From: Pedobacter puniceum
Lineage (GTDB): Bacteria; Bacteroidota; Bacteroidia; Sphingobacteriales; Sphingobacteriaceae
Direction: 5' to 3'
Assembly: GCF_009674685.1 (NCBI RefSeq)
Contig: NZ_WKJI01000002.1
Span: 806,001 to 870,000, forward strand
DNA: 64,000 nt
The translations under genes and the position numbers were made by a program. The notes under the pieces are model-generated. The model saw nothing but the letters and a program-made list of their open reading frames with translations, searched no databases and was not told the DNA's origin. Below, piece by piece: positions 25,109 to 35,155 of this stretch (its first letter is position 1; the number at the start of each line of letters is the position of its first letter).

Positions 25109-25657
25109 TCACTTTTTAAGATGCTCATGTAGCGTTTTGCTCAGTTTATCTATGCTTTCCATCTGTACCTTTTGAATGTCGAATAAGTTTTTCATTTGTT
25201 CGGTAATCAATAAATCTATTTTATCATGCAGAGTTCTGATTTCAATTTCTGCTTTAAGATTCACCATATAATCCTGCTCGGCTCTTAGTCTGTCTCTTTC
25301 TTCTTTTCTGTTTTGGCTCATCATGATGATAGGTGCTTGCAAGGCCGCAATACAAGAAAGCATCAGATTTAATAGAATAAAAGGATAAGGGTCAAAACCT
25401 TGATTATGAAACCAAATCACATTTATACTTATCCAAATCAATAGTACTACTGTAAATAAAATAATAAATCGCCAGCTACCCCCAAATGAAGCTACACGGT
25501 CGGCCATCTTTTCTCCTAAACTTAAATCCTGACTGTTTTTTAATTTTTCAGATATTAATTCTTCTTCCTCTAAGGCTTTTAAAACAATATCATGCAGTTT
25601 AGTAAGATTCCCATCACTGGTTTCGAGGATTCTACGGTAGTTAATTTTCTTATTCAT
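25109..25657 (-). CDS. DUF1003 membrane protein
   Basis: 182 residues. Two hydrophobic segments (about 60-82 and 93-112) surround the recognisable DUF1003 pattern DRVASFGGSWRFI ... FDPYPFILLNLMLSCIAALQAPIIMMSQNR. A C-terminal charged coiled coil follows. The family is widespread, of unknown function. It is a single gene. Confidence 0.87.
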   Translation of the reverse strand: MNKKINYRRILETSDGNLTKLHDIVLKALEEEELISEKLKNSQDLSLGEKMADRVASFGGSWRFIILFTVVLLIWISINVIWFHNQGFDPYPFILLNLMLSCIAALQAPIIMMSQNRKEERDRLRAEQDYMVNLKAEIEIRTLHDKIDLLITEQMKNLFDIQKVQMESIDKLSKTLHEHLKK

Positions 25658-25748
25658 GATGAATGATTTGTAGAAAATTACGTAAAGATTTTGATTTAAC
25701 CACAGAATAGACTCGACTTTTTCCCTGTTTATATGTAAGTAAAGTGAA

Positions 25749-25781
25749 TAAAAAAACAGCGCCTTTTTTTAAAGACGCTGC
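25749..25781 (-). terminator. Minus-strand terminator upstream of the DUF1003 start
   Basis: On the minus strand CAGCGTCTTT / AAAGGCGCTG then T7. No start codon of the prolyl oligopeptidase gene is affected: it lies 32 bp downstream of that gene's stop (25814) and terminates it. Confidence 0.8.
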
Positions 25782-25813
25782 TTATAAATTTTTAGAAAAA
25801 TCAGCGGTAACGC

Positions 25814-27970
25814 TTATTTAACAACATGATAACTAACTCCCATGTTTTGAAACATGAAAGCCCATTTATCTGCCTGTTCTTCTATAATCTTTGAGGTTGG
25901 TTTGCCAGCGCCATGTCCGGCATTGGTCTCAATCCTAATTAAAACAGGTGCTGCACCTTTATGGTATTCTTGTAAACGGGCAGCAAACTTAAACGAGTGT
26001 GCAGGTACCACGCGGTCGTCATGGTCGGCAGTGCTAACCATAGTAGCAGGGTATGCAGTACCAGCTTTTAATGCGCTATAAGGAGAATATTTATTTAAGT
26101 AAGTAAACATCTCTTTAGAGTCGTTAGCTGTACCATAATCATAAGCCCAACCAGCACCAGCCGTAAATTTATGATAGCGTAGCATATCTAAAACACCAAC
26201 AGCGGGGAAAGCAACTTTAAATAAATCTGGTCTTTGTGTCATACAAGCCCCAACCAATAAACCACCGTTAGAGCCGCCAGAAATAGCTAAATAATTAGTT
26301 GATGTATATTTTTGGTCTATCAGGTATTGGGCAGCAGCAATAAAATCATCAAATACATTTTGCTTTTGCATTTTAGTACCTGCAATGTGCCATTTCTCGC
26401 CATACTCGCCTCCGCCACGAAGGTTTGCTACTGCATAAATACCGCCTTGCTCTAATAAAATAATATTTGCAGTGCTAAATGCTGGTGTTAGACTGATGCT
26501 AAATCCTCCGTAACCATATAAAAGTGTTGGGTTTTTGCCGTTTAGCTCAACACCTTTTTTGTAAGTAATAATCATAGGTACTTTGGTGCCATCTTTAGAA
26601 GTGTAAAAAACTTGTTTAGACTCGTATAAAGAAGGGTCAAATTTCACAGCCGATGCTTTATAAACTTCTGATTTACCGCTTTTAATGTCATATTTAAATA
26701 TCGTTGGCGGATAGATGTACGAAGTAAAAGTATAATACAATTCCTGCTCAGTTTCTTTTGCACCAAAACCAGAAGCAGTACCTACACCAGGCAGCTCAAT
26801 TTCTTTCTCTTTCTTACCATCCATAGCAAACTGAACCACGTAAGAAGTAGCGTCTTTAAGATAGTTAGCAAAGATTTTTCCACCTCCTGTACCAGCATTC
26901 AATACATTTTGGGTTTCAGAAATCAAATCTTTCCAGTTTTTAGGATTTGCATCGGCAGCATTAACCGTTACTACTTTATAATTTGGAGCATTTAAATTGG
27001 TTTGGATGTATAGCACATCGCCTTTATTACCAATTACTTGATGCTCGTTATCAAAATTATCAACCACTTTAACAATAGCGCTGTTAGGTTTGCTTAAATC
27101 TTGTATGTATAGCTCGTTACCGGTAGTAGAATTTGCAGCAGAAATAATTAAGAAGCGTTCATCTTCTGTTAGGTTTGCACCAATGTATCTTCTTGGTGTT
27201 TGGTTACCGCCAAAAAGTAAAACATCTTCTTTTTGGGATGTCCCGAGTTTATGATAATACAATTTATGGTATTGGGTTAAACCTGATAATTGACTACCTG
27301 CAGCAGGTTTATCATAACTGCTGTAGTAAAAACCATCGTTTCCTTTCCAGGCTAAGCCCGAGAATTTAACATCTATCAGAGTATCGCCAACAATAGCCTT
27401 ATCCTGCGTTTTAAGAACTACAACTTTACGCCAGTCTGAACCACCTTCAGATATTTGGTAAGCCGCTAAACTACCATCTTTAGAAAAACTTATTCCTGCT
27501 AAAGAGCTGGTACCATCGGCAGAGAATTTATTAGGGTCTAGAAATACTTCAGGTTCCTTTCCATCAGCTTGGCGGTATAAAACAGCTTGATTTTGTAAAC
27601 CATCGTTTTTATAGAAATATGTATAAGAGCCTTCTTTAAATGGGGCCGAGAATTTTTCGTAATTCCAAAGCTCTGATAAACGACTTTTGATTGCCTCTTT
27701 ATAAGGAATTTGCGATAAATAGTTTTGCGTCACCTTATTTTGAGCTTGAACCCAGGCTTTAGTTTCGGCAGATAAATCATCCTCTAACCAACGATATGGG
27801 TCTTCTACGATGGTTCCAAAATAATCGTCTTTTACGCTTTCTTTTTTAGTGTCCGGATAAGCTAATACATTTATCTTTTCTGCTGGGGCTATCATATCAT
27901 GTTGTTTGGTACTGTTACATGCCGAGAGTGCAACGGCTGTAGCAGCAAAAAATAGATTCAATTTTTTCAT
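25814..27970 (-). CDS. Prolyl oligopeptidase family S9 lipoprotein
   Basis: 718-residue serine peptidase. The lipobox LSAC puts the lipidated Cys at residue 18, so the enzyme is exported. N-terminal beta-propeller with the family start DPYRWLEDDLSAETKAWVQAQN; catalytic domain with SGGSNGGLL (nucleophile Ser), DHDDRVVPAHSFKFAA (Asp) and NAGHGAGKP (His). It cleaves after proline in short peptides. It is one of four secreted peptidases between 25 and 35 kb, the other three on the opposite strand. Confidence 0.95.
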   Translation of the reverse strand: MKKLNLFFAATAVALSACNSTKQHDMIAPAEKINVLAYPDTKKESVKDDYFGTIVEDPYRWLEDDLSAETKAWVQAQNKVTQNYLSQIPYKEAIKSRLSELWNYEKFSAPFKEGSYTYFYKNDGLQNQAVLYRQADGKEPEVFLDPNKFSADGTSSLAGISFSKDGSLAAYQISEGGSDWRKVVVLKTQDKAIVGDTLIDVKFSGLAWKGNDGFYYSSYDKPAAGSQLSGLTQYHKLYYHKLGTSQKEDVLLFGGNQTPRRYIGANLTEDERFLIISAANSTTGNELYIQDLSKPNSAIVKVVDNFDNEHQVIGNKGDVLYIQTNLNAPNYKVVTVNAADANPKNWKDLISETQNVLNAGTGGGKIFANYLKDATSYVVQFAMDGKKEKEIELPGVGTASGFGAKETEQELYYTFTSYIYPPTIFKYDIKSGKSEVYKASAVKFDPSLYESKQVFYTSKDGTKVPMIITYKKGVELNGKNPTLLYGYGGFSISLTPAFSTANIILLEQGGIYAVANLRGGGEYGEKWHIAGTKMQKQNVFDDFIAAAQYLIDQKYTSTNYLAISGGSNGGLLVGACMTQRPDLFKVAFPAVGVLDMLRYHKFTAGAGWAYDYGTANDSKEMFTYLNKYSPYSALKAGTAYPATMVSTADHDDRVVPAHSFKFAARLQEYHKGAAPVLIRIETNAGHGAGKPTSKIIEEQADKWAFMFQNMGVSYHVVK

Positions 27971-28089
27971 TTTATTCTGTTTAGTTAGTGCGATTTATAA
28001 AATTAACGCTTGTTCTACTACAGAAAGAAATTGTTGTGTAATATGTTTGAGAGATTTTTATGTAAGCATAAGACACTGCAACTATTTTA

Positions 28090-29475
28090 CTACTCTTCTA
28101 TCAATTTATCATCCAGTAGTTTAGAAGTTTTAGCACCTAATTTCCTAAGCTGTTCTGCCCGGGTAACCAAATTGCCATTACCAGTACTTAACTTCCCTAA
28201 AGCATCTTGATAGGCCTTTTGAGATTTATCTAAGCTATCGCCAATTTTCTGAATATCGCCTACAAAACCCACAAATTTATCGTATAAAGCGCCTGCTTTT
28301 GTAGCAATATCAATAGCATTTTTAGTTTGTTGTTCTTGTTTCCAGATAGAAGCTACCGTTTTTAATGTAGCCAATAGTGTTGATGGTGTTACAATAACCA
28401 CTTTTTTATTCCAAGCAAAGTCAAACAACTCTTGGTCATACTGTACGGCCATAGCAAAAGAAGACTCTATAGGGATAAATAACAACACAAATTCTGGCGA
28501 GTTAATTTGATATAAATCCTGATAATTTTTATTGCTTAAACCTTGAATATGGCTTTTTATAGAGTTTACATGTAGTTTGGTTAAAGCTTCTCGCTCTGTT
28601 TCTTCATCGCAATTTACCAGTTTTTCATAGGCCACTAAAGAAACTTTAGCATCTATGATGATGTGCTTATTTTCTGGCAGATTTAATAAAATATCGGGCA
28701 GATAACGGTTGCCATCTTCGGCAATAAACCCTGCTTGTTTAGTGTAATTTATCCCTTCTATTAAGCCAGATCCTTCTAAAAGTTTATCCAAAACCATCTC
28801 GCCCCAGTTGCCTTGCTTTTTGTTATCGCCTTTTAAAGCTTTGGTAAGGTTGCTGGCATCATCCTGTATCAGTTTGGTTTGTTTAATGAGTTCGTCTATG
28901 GTCCCTTTCAGGGTAAAACGTTCGTTAGCCTCTACTTTATAAGTTTGCTCTACTTTTTGCTCAAAAGCCTTAATATTTTCTTTTAGTGGATTCAATAATA
29001 CATCTAGATTAGCTTTGTTTACATCAGTAAACTCTTTGGTTTTCTCTTTTAAGATTTGATTGGCAACATTTTCAAATTCCGTTTTGAAGCGTTGTTGTAA
29101 CTCAGCCATGTATTGTTTTTGTTCTTCTAAACGCTGTTGCTGCGCTTTGTAAGATTCTTCTAATGTTGCAATTTTCTTACGCTCGGCATTTAACATATCT
29201 TGAAGTTCCTTTTTATCATCTTCTAAGGCATTTATCCTACCTAAAAGTTTAAACTCAGCATCCTGCTTTTCTTCTTTTAAGAGATTTATAACAGCATTTT
29301 TTTCTTCTATTAAGCTTTTCTGTTGTTGCTGACTTACCGCTAGATTGATTTTCAACTGTTCGTTTTCTGCTTTCAACTCATTCAAAAAAGCATCGTTAGT
29401 GTTTGAAGATGGCTTTTTTAAAAATAGAAAAACGGCTATAAGTAGTATAATGATGGCTGTGATGATATATTCCAT
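28090..29475 (-). CDS. rmuC: DNA recombination protein RmuC
   Basis: 461 residues: one N-terminal membrane segment (about 3-20), a coiled coil (about 30-135), then the RmuC domain with the nuclease-like core (GNWGEMVLDKLLEGSGL, YLPDILLNLPENKHIIIDAKVSL, FVLLFIPIESSFAMAV, VVIVTPSTLLATLKTVASIW). RmuC limits inversions at short repeats. The gene is single and convergent with nothing; the divergent gene is the M61 peptidase. Confidence 0.95.
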   Translation of the reverse strand: MEYIITAIIILLIAVFLFLKKPSSNTNDAFLNELKAENEQLKINLAVSQQQQKSLIEEKNAVINLLKEEKQDAEFKLLGRINALEDDKKELQDMLNAERKKIATLEESYKAQQQRLEEQKQYMAELQQRFKTEFENVANQILKEKTKEFTDVNKANLDVLLNPLKENIKAFEQKVEQTYKVEANERFTLKGTIDELIKQTKLIQDDASNLTKALKGDNKKQGNWGEMVLDKLLEGSGLIEGINYTKQAGFIAEDGNRYLPDILLNLPENKHIIIDAKVSLVAYEKLVNCDEETEREALTKLHVNSIKSHIQGLSNKNYQDLYQINSPEFVLLFIPIESSFAMAVQYDQELFDFAWNKKVVIVTPSTLLATLKTVASIWKQEQQTKNAIDIATKAGALYDKFVGFVGDIQKIGDSLDKSQKAYQDALGKLSTGNGNLVTRAEQLRKLGAKTSKLLDDKLIEE

Positions 29476-29531
29476 GGTTTAGAAATTTATCAAAAATAGT
29501 AAATGAAATATTGTTTGAGGGTAAGGAGTTG

Positions 29532-29563
29532 AAAGTATAAAGTACAGAGTATAAAGTATAAAG
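29532..29563. repeat. Short AT-rich tandem motif
   Basis: Three to four iterations of a 7-8-bp unit close to AGTATAAA in the 168-bp divergent gap between rmuC and the M61 peptidase gene. No function assigned. Confidence 0.45.
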
Positions 29564-29643
29564 ATCTTCTAACCAATAACAATTACTTTACAAAAAGCTA
29601 AAAACTTCAATTTTTCTTTAATTTCAACCTTCTTTATATCAAT

Positions 29644-31473
29644 ATGGTGAAAAAATTATCTCTTTTAATTGCTCTTAGTTTAAGTGGTTTGAGAATTTGG
29701 GCGCAAGAAAATCCTATTTCTTATACCGTTTCCTTAAATAATGCGGTACATCATGAAGCTCAAATTAGTTTAGTAATACCTAAGCCCCCACAAGATAGTT
29801 TTGTAGTAAAAATGGCCAGGTCTTCTCCAGGTAGATATGCCACTCACGAGTTTGGTAAAAATATTTATGATGTTTTGGCCTATCAGGCTGATGGAAAACA
29901 GCTAAAAATTAAACAAATTGAAGGCGATGCTTTCCAAATTTCCGGACATCAAGGAAGCGTTAAAATCACTTATACCTTATTTGGTAACCGAGTTGATGGT
30001 ACTTATGCAGGTATAGATCATCGCCATGCACATTTGAATATTCCAGCTTCTTTTATGTTTGTGCCGGCATTGCAAGAAAGACCAATCGACTTAAAAATCC
30101 TATTACCTAATAAGCAATGGCAAGTTTATACGCAGCTACCTGTTGATAGTGGCGTTTATAAAGCTAAAAATCTACAATATTTTATGGATAGCCCCATAGA
30201 AATATCATCAGCTACAGTAAAAAGTTTTGATGTTTTAAATAAAGAGGGTAGCGCCCAAAAGATTAAAATTGTTTACCATGGTACTGCCGCCGATTCTACT
30301 TTGCAAGATTTAACATTAAAAACCAAAAAAATTGTTAAAGAAGCCGAGGCTGTTTTTGGCGAGTTGCCTCAGTTTGATTTTAAAGAGTATACTTTTCTAA
30401 TTGATGTTTTACCTAGTAACGCCTCAGATGGGATGGAGCATCGCAACTCAACCGTTATTCCGCAGCAAGCAGCAAATTTAGAAAGTAGTATTTCTGATGT
30501 TTTAAGCACCATTTCACACGAATTTTTCCACGCTTGGAATGTAGAACGTATCAGACCTAAGACTTTAGAACCTTTTAATTTTGAAAAAGCCAATATGAGC
30601 GATGAGCTTTGGTTTGCAGAAGGCTTTACACAATATTATGGCGAATTATTACAGGCAAGAGCTGGCGTTACCAGCATTGATGATTTTCTAAACAACCAAG
30701 GTTATTTCTTAAATAGCGTACTCAACTCGCCGGGGGCAAACCGTTACTCGCCCTTAGAAATAAGCAGAAGAGCTGTTTTTGTAGATGCTGGCGTGGCTAT
30801 AGATCCAAATAATAATCACAACATCTATAGTTCTTATTATCTTTACGGAAACATCATCGCTTTAGCCTTAGATTTAAGCTTACAAAGCCAGTTTAACCTT
30901 TCTTTAGATGATTACATGAAACTGCTTTGGCAAAAGCATGGCAAAACAGAAATTCCTTATACAATTGCAGATTTACAACAAACTTTAGCATCACTTACCA
31001 GTGATGATTTTGCTAAAACCTTCTTCACCAACTACATCTACGGCATACAAAAACCCAATTATAGAGCTTTAATGGCTAAAGCCGGATATGACTTAAATCG
31101 CACCAAACCTTTCGCTGCTTATGTAGGGAATCTAAGGTTAAACCCAGAAAATGGGAAACTTAAATTGCTTTCACCAGCTTTGTTTAACACTCCTATTTAT
31201 GATGCAGGCATAGAAGCAGGAGATTATATTTTAAGTGCCGATAGTACAAACTTTTCTAAAACAGAAGATTTTGAGGCTTATTTAAAAACCAAAAAACCCG
31301 GCGAGCAAATTACCCTCACTTATGAAAGAGATGGAAAAGTTAAAAATACTTTGCTTACCTTAACTTATAATCCAACTTTAGGCTTAAACGCTTATGAAAA
31401 GCTGGGTATAGAGTTAACACCAGAAATCATTGCTTTTAGAGAGAAATGGCTTAAATCAAAATCAACAGAATAA
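29644..31473 (+). CDS. M61 family metallopeptidase with PDZ domain
   Basis: 609 residues beginning with a signal peptide (cleavage after IWAQ). N-terminal beta domain, then the gluzincin core: SHEFFHAWNVERIRP (HExxH) and LWFAEGFTQYYGELL with the third zinc-ligand Glu. A C-terminal PDZ-like domain (about 505-590, YDAGIEAGDYILSADSTNFSKTEDF) follows. The family includes glycyl aminopeptidases. It overlaps the next peptidase gene by one base (TAATG), so the two are translationally coupled. Confidence 0.93.
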   Translation: MVKKLSLLIALSLSGLRIWAQENPISYTVSLNNAVHHEAQISLVIPKPPQDSFVVKMARSSPGRYATHEFGKNIYDVLAYQADGKQLKIKQIEGDAFQISGHQGSVKITYTLFGNRVDGTYAGIDHRHAHLNIPASFMFVPALQERPIDLKILLPNKQWQVYTQLPVDSGVYKAKNLQYFMDSPIEISSATVKSFDVLNKEGSAQKIKIVYHGTAADSTLQDLTLKTKKIVKEAEAVFGELPQFDFKEYTFLIDVLPSNASDGMEHRNSTVIPQQAANLESSISDVLSTISHEFFHAWNVERIRPKTLEPFNFEKANMSDELWFAEGFTQYYGELLQARAGVTSIDDFLNNQGYFLNSVLNSPGANRYSPLEISRRAVFVDAGVAIDPNNNHNIYSSYYLYGNIIALALDLSLQSQFNLSLDDYMKLLWQKHGKTEIPYTIADLQQTLASLTSDDFAKTFFTNYIYGIQKPNYRALMAKAGYDLNRTKPFAAYVGNLRLNPENGKLKLLSPALFNTPIYDAGIEAGDYILSADSTNFSKTEDFEAYLKTKKPGEQITLTYERDGKVKNTLLTLTYNPTLGLNAYEKLGIELTPEIIAFREKWLKSKSTE

Positions 31474-32420
31474 TGATAAAAAAGATAATTAATACAGTTT
31501 CTTTAGGGATAACTTTATCAGCTTGCCAAGCACAACCCATACCCAACGTTAAGCTTCATGTAAAAGATGTAGAGGCTCATATTAAAACGCTTTCCGCTGA
31601 TGATATGCGTGGTAGAAATGCCTTGGTGAAGGAAGATATTGCTAAAGCAGCAAATTACATAGCTTATCAGTTTGAGCAGGCAGGCTTACAACCATTTAAC
31701 GGCTTAAACTACTATTTTCAGAATTTCAAATATCAAAAACTAGATTTATACAATGTTGTAGGTGTGTTGCCGGGTAAATCTTTAAAAGATGAATATGTTA
31801 TTTTTTCTGCCCATTATGATCATATTGGTCTTATAAAACCTGTGGGTAAAGATTCTATCGCTAACGGTGCAGATGATGATGCCTCTGGCGTAGCAGCAGT
31901 TTTAGAACTAGCTAAATATTTTGCGCAAAAAAAGGATAACGAAAGAACCTTAATTTTTGTGGCTTTTACAGCAGAAGAAATTGGCGGATACGGTTCTCAG
32001 TTTTTCTCCAGACAATTAAATCCTGATAAGGTAAAGGCTATGTTTAACATAGAAATGATAGGTAAAGAATCAAAATTTGGAAAGAAAAATGCATTTATTA
32101 CAGGTTTTAATCATTCTGATTTTGGACAAATTTTACAGAAAAATCTAAAAGGTAGTGAGTTTACTTTTCATCCAGACCCATATCCAGAGCAGAACTTATT
32201 TTACCGTTCTGATAATGCCACTTTAGCCAGATTGGGTGTACCGGCACATACCATTTCTACTGTACAAATAGATAAAGATAATTTTTACCATACCGTAGAT
32301 GATGAAATTGAAACTCTGGATGCTGAAAACGTTACAGAAACTATCAAAGCTATCATCATTAGCGCAACATCAATTATTAAAGGAGACGATACGCCAAGCA
32401 GAGTATCACTAAAAAAATAA
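31473..32420 (+). CDS. M28 family zinc aminopeptidase, lipoprotein
   Basis: 315 residues; lipobox LSAC gives Cys18. The M28 metal-binding set is visible: SAHYDHIG (His, bridging context), NGADDDASG (bridging Asp), AEEIGGYGS (catalytic and ligand Glu), FNIEMIG (ligand Asp position occupied by Glu in this segment) and PAHTIST (His). Middle member of three tandem peptidase genes; 12 bp to the DPP-IV gene. A shared role in degrading exported peptides is inferred. Confidence 0.92.
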   Translation: MIKKIINTVSLGITLSACQAQPIPNVKLHVKDVEAHIKTLSADDMRGRNALVKEDIAKAANYIAYQFEQAGLQPFNGLNYYFQNFKYQKLDLYNVVGVLPGKSLKDEYVIFSAHYDHIGLIKPVGKDSIANGADDDASGVAAVLELAKYFAQKKDNERTLIFVAFTAEEIGGYGSQFFSRQLNPDKVKAMFNIEMIGKESKFGKKNAFITGFNHSDFGQILQKNLKGSEFTFHPDPYPEQNLFYRSDNATLARLGVPAHTISTVQIDKDNFYHTVDDEIETLDAENVTETIKAIIISATSIIKGDDTPSRVSLKK

Positions 32421-32432
32421 AAACAAATCATC

Positions 32433-34625
32433 ATGAAAAATAACTTTCAGAAAATGGTTAAAATAGTTTTAGCTGTTTTATTGTTCATTAGCTTTTTAAA
32501 TGTAAAAGCACAATTTGGCCCCGGCACACAGTGGTCGCAAGATGGTTTTACTTACTATGAAATTAATGATAAGGGTATCGTAGAAATAGATATCAGAAAC
32601 CCTAAAAACGAAACCATTATCTTAAGCACAGCGGCTTTAACTCCGCCAAATGGCAAACCTTTAGACGTTAAAAGATTTAGTTTAAGTGATGATAAAAAGA
32701 AGTTATTACTTCATACCAACACCGTAAAAGTATGGCGTTATGATACCCGTGGCGATTACTGGGTGTATGATACACAAAGCAAAAAGCTACAGCAGTTGGG
32801 AAAAGACAAACCTGTATCATCTTTAATGTTTGCTAAATTCTCTCCAGATGGTACTCGTGTAGCTTATGTAAGTAAAAACAATATTTATGTGGAGGAATTA
32901 GCTAGCGGAAGAAATAAAGCTTTAACTACTGATGGAGCTAACAAACTCATAAACGGTACTTTTGATTGGGTTTATGAAGAAGAATTTGGTTGTAGAGATG
33001 GTTTTAGATGGTCGCCTAATGGGCAATCTATCGCTTACTGGCAATTAGATGCTCGTAAAACTAAAGATTATCTGATGATTAATAATACTGATTCTTTGTA
33101 TCCTTTTACCATTCCGGTAGAATATCCAGTGGTAGGCGAAGACCCAAGCCGATGCCGTATTGGAGTGGTATCATCTGGCGGTGGACCAACAAAGTGGATG
33201 GCAATACCTGGTGATGCTGTACAGCATTATATCCCACGTATGGAATGGGCTAACAACAACAATCAGTTAATTATACAGCAATTAAACCGCAGACAAAACA
33301 TCAGTAAGGTGATGCTTTGCAATGCCATAGACGGTAAAGTAAAGACCATTTATGAAGAAAAAGAAACCGCTTGGATAGACATTAAATCTAGATGGAATGA
33401 TGATGACCCTACAGGTTGGGATTGGATAAAAGAAGGCAAAGAATATATCTGGGTAAGCGAGAAAGATGGGTGGCGTCATATTTATAGTATTGGTTTAGAT
33501 GGTAAAGAAAAATTAATCACCAAAGGTGATTACGATATCATCAACATCAGTTTAATTGATGAAAAAAACGGACTGATTTACTTTACAGCTTCACCAGACA
33601 ATGCTACAGAAACTTATCTATATCGTGTTAAAATTGATGGCAGCAGTAAAGCTGTTAGGGTTAGTCCGGCAAACCAAGTAGGCACCCACGATTATGATAT
33701 ATCACCAAACGGAAAAGTAGCTTTACATAGTTTTTCTAGTACGGCAAACTACCCTGTTTCACAAGTAGTGAGTTTGCCAGAACACAAAGTACTATCAGAA
33801 AAAGAAACTCCGGCTAGGTTTAAATCTATGAAACTACCACAGGTAGAGTTTTTTAAAGTAAAAACAGAAGATGGTATAGAAATGGACGGCTGGATGGTAA
33901 AACCTAACAATTTTGACCCTTCAAAGAAATATCCAGTTGTATTTTATGTTTACGGAGAACCAGCATCGCAAACTGTGGTAAACAGGTTTGGAATAGGTCT
34001 TAACCGTTTATATGCCGGCAGTATGGCTAATGATGGTTATATCTATATGTCTGTTGAGGGACGCGGCGCACCGGCTCCAAAAGGCAGAGAATGGCGTAAA
34101 TCTATCTATAGAAATATTGGTATTTTAAACATTAGAGACCAAGCTATGGCGGCTAAAGAAATTTTAAAATGGCCTTATATAGATAAAGATCGTATAGCTG
34201 TTTGGGGTTGGAGTGGTGGTGGCTCTTCTACCTTAAATCTTTTATTCCAATATCCTGATATTTATAAAACAGGCATTTCAATAGCTGCGGTAGATAATCA
34301 GCTTAATTATGATAACATTTATCAAGAGCGCTATATGGGCTTATTGCCAGAAGATAAGGAGTTTTTTGTAAAAGGCTCGCCACTAGCACATGCCAGCAAA
34401 TTACAAGGCAATTTATTGTTGATACACGGTACTGGCGATGATAATGTGCATTATAACAACGCAGAACAAATGATTAATGAATTAATCAAACACAATAAAA
34501 CCTTCCAAATGATGAGCTATCCTAACAGAAGTCATAGCATATCTGAAGGCGAAGGAACAGCAAAACATTTAGCAAGTACTTTTACTAAATTCCTGAAAGA
34601 GCATTGTCCTCCGGGTGGGAAATAG
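32433..34625 (+). CDS. Dipeptidyl peptidase IV (S9B family)
   Basis: 730 residues with signal peptide (cleavage near VKAQ, residue ~27). N-terminal DPP-IV propeller (FDWVYEEEFGCRDGFRWSPNGQSIAYWQLD, with the double-Glu EE motif that binds the substrate amino terminus). The catalytic domain has WGWSGGGSS (Ser), GTGDDNVH (Asp) and NRSHSISEG (His). It releases X-Pro or X-Ala dipeptides. Third gene of the peptidase cluster, followed by a strong terminator. Confidence 0.95.
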   Translation: MKNNFQKMVKIVLAVLLFISFLNVKAQFGPGTQWSQDGFTYYEINDKGIVEIDIRNPKNETIILSTAALTPPNGKPLDVKRFSLSDDKKKLLLHTNTVKVWRYDTRGDYWVYDTQSKKLQQLGKDKPVSSLMFAKFSPDGTRVAYVSKNNIYVEELASGRNKALTTDGANKLINGTFDWVYEEEFGCRDGFRWSPNGQSIAYWQLDARKTKDYLMINNTDSLYPFTIPVEYPVVGEDPSRCRIGVVSSGGGPTKWMAIPGDAVQHYIPRMEWANNNNQLIIQQLNRRQNISKVMLCNAIDGKVKTIYEEKETAWIDIKSRWNDDDPTGWDWIKEGKEYIWVSEKDGWRHIYSIGLDGKEKLITKGDYDIINISLIDEKNGLIYFTASPDNATETYLYRVKIDGSSKAVRVSPANQVGTHDYDISPNGKVALHSFSSTANYPVSQVVSLPEHKVLSEKETPARFKSMKLPQVEFFKVKTEDGIEMDGWMVKPNNFDPSKKYPVVFYVYGEPASQTVVNRFGIGLNRLYAGSMANDGYIYMSVEGRGAPAPKGREWRKSIYRNIGILNIRDQAMAAKEILKWPYIDKDRIAVWGWSGGGSSTLNLLFQYPDIYKTGISIAAVDNQLNYDNIYQERYMGLLPEDKEFFVKGSPLAHASKLQGNLLLIHGTGDDNVHYNNAEQMINELIKHNKTFQMMSYPNRSHSISEGEGTAKHLASTFTKFLKEHCPPGGK

Positions 34626-34642
34626 TAGATTTTTATCCATAG

Positions 34643-34678
34643 AAAAAGCCCTTAAAATTATCTTTAAGGGCTTTTTTA
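34643..34678. terminator. Terminator between DPP-IV and ssb
   Basis: Stem AAAAAGCCCTTAAA / TTTAAGGGCTTTTTT between convergent genes; usable from both sides. Confidence 0.88.
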
Positions 34679-34695
34679 TACATGGTGATATAGGG

Positions 34696-35136
34696 TTAAA
34701 AAGGTAAATCGTCATCAACAGGGTCTAGGCTAAAGTTAGATGCCGCTGCTGGGTTTTCACTTTTATCAGCCTGAGCTGTTGTTCCGTTGGTACCGTTTTC
34801 AAAATCACTTTTTCTACCCAGCATGGTAAAATTTTCTGCTACAACTTCTGTAGTGTATTTTTTATGTCCTTCTTTATCTTCAAAAGACCTAGTTCTAAGC
34901 TTACCTTCAATATAAACCAGTTTGCCTTTTTGCAGGTATTTAGATGCAACATCGGCAAGACCACGCCACATTACAATGTTATGCCATTCGGTTTGTTCTA
35001 TTCTTTTACCGTCTTTATTATAAGTTTCTGATGTAGCCAAAGGGAAACTAGCCACTGTAACATTTCCCTCTAAGTGCCTAACTTCTGGGTCTTTCCCTAA
35101 GTGGCCAACTAAAATAACCTTGTTGATACCTGACAT
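34696..35136 (-). CDS. ssb: Single-stranded DNA-binding protein
   Basis: 146 residues. OB-fold core about 1-108 with NKVILVGHLGKDPEVRHLEGN, FPLATSETY, TEWHNIVMWRGLADVASKYLQKGKLVYIEGKLRTRSF. A flexible linker leads to the tip DDDLPF, which recruits repair and replication partners. It lies 19 bp downstream of mutY on the same strand, so a DNA-repair operon mutY-ssb is likely. Confidence 0.97.
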   Translation of the reverse strand: MSGINKVILVGHLGKDPEVRHLEGNVTVASFPLATSETYNKDGKRIEQTEWHNIVMWRGLADVASKYLQKGKLVYIEGKLRTRSFEDKEGHKKYTTEVVAENFTMLGRKSDFENGTNGTTAQADKSENPAAASNFSLDPVDDDLPF

Positions 35137-35155
35137 AAATCTTAATTAATTTTCT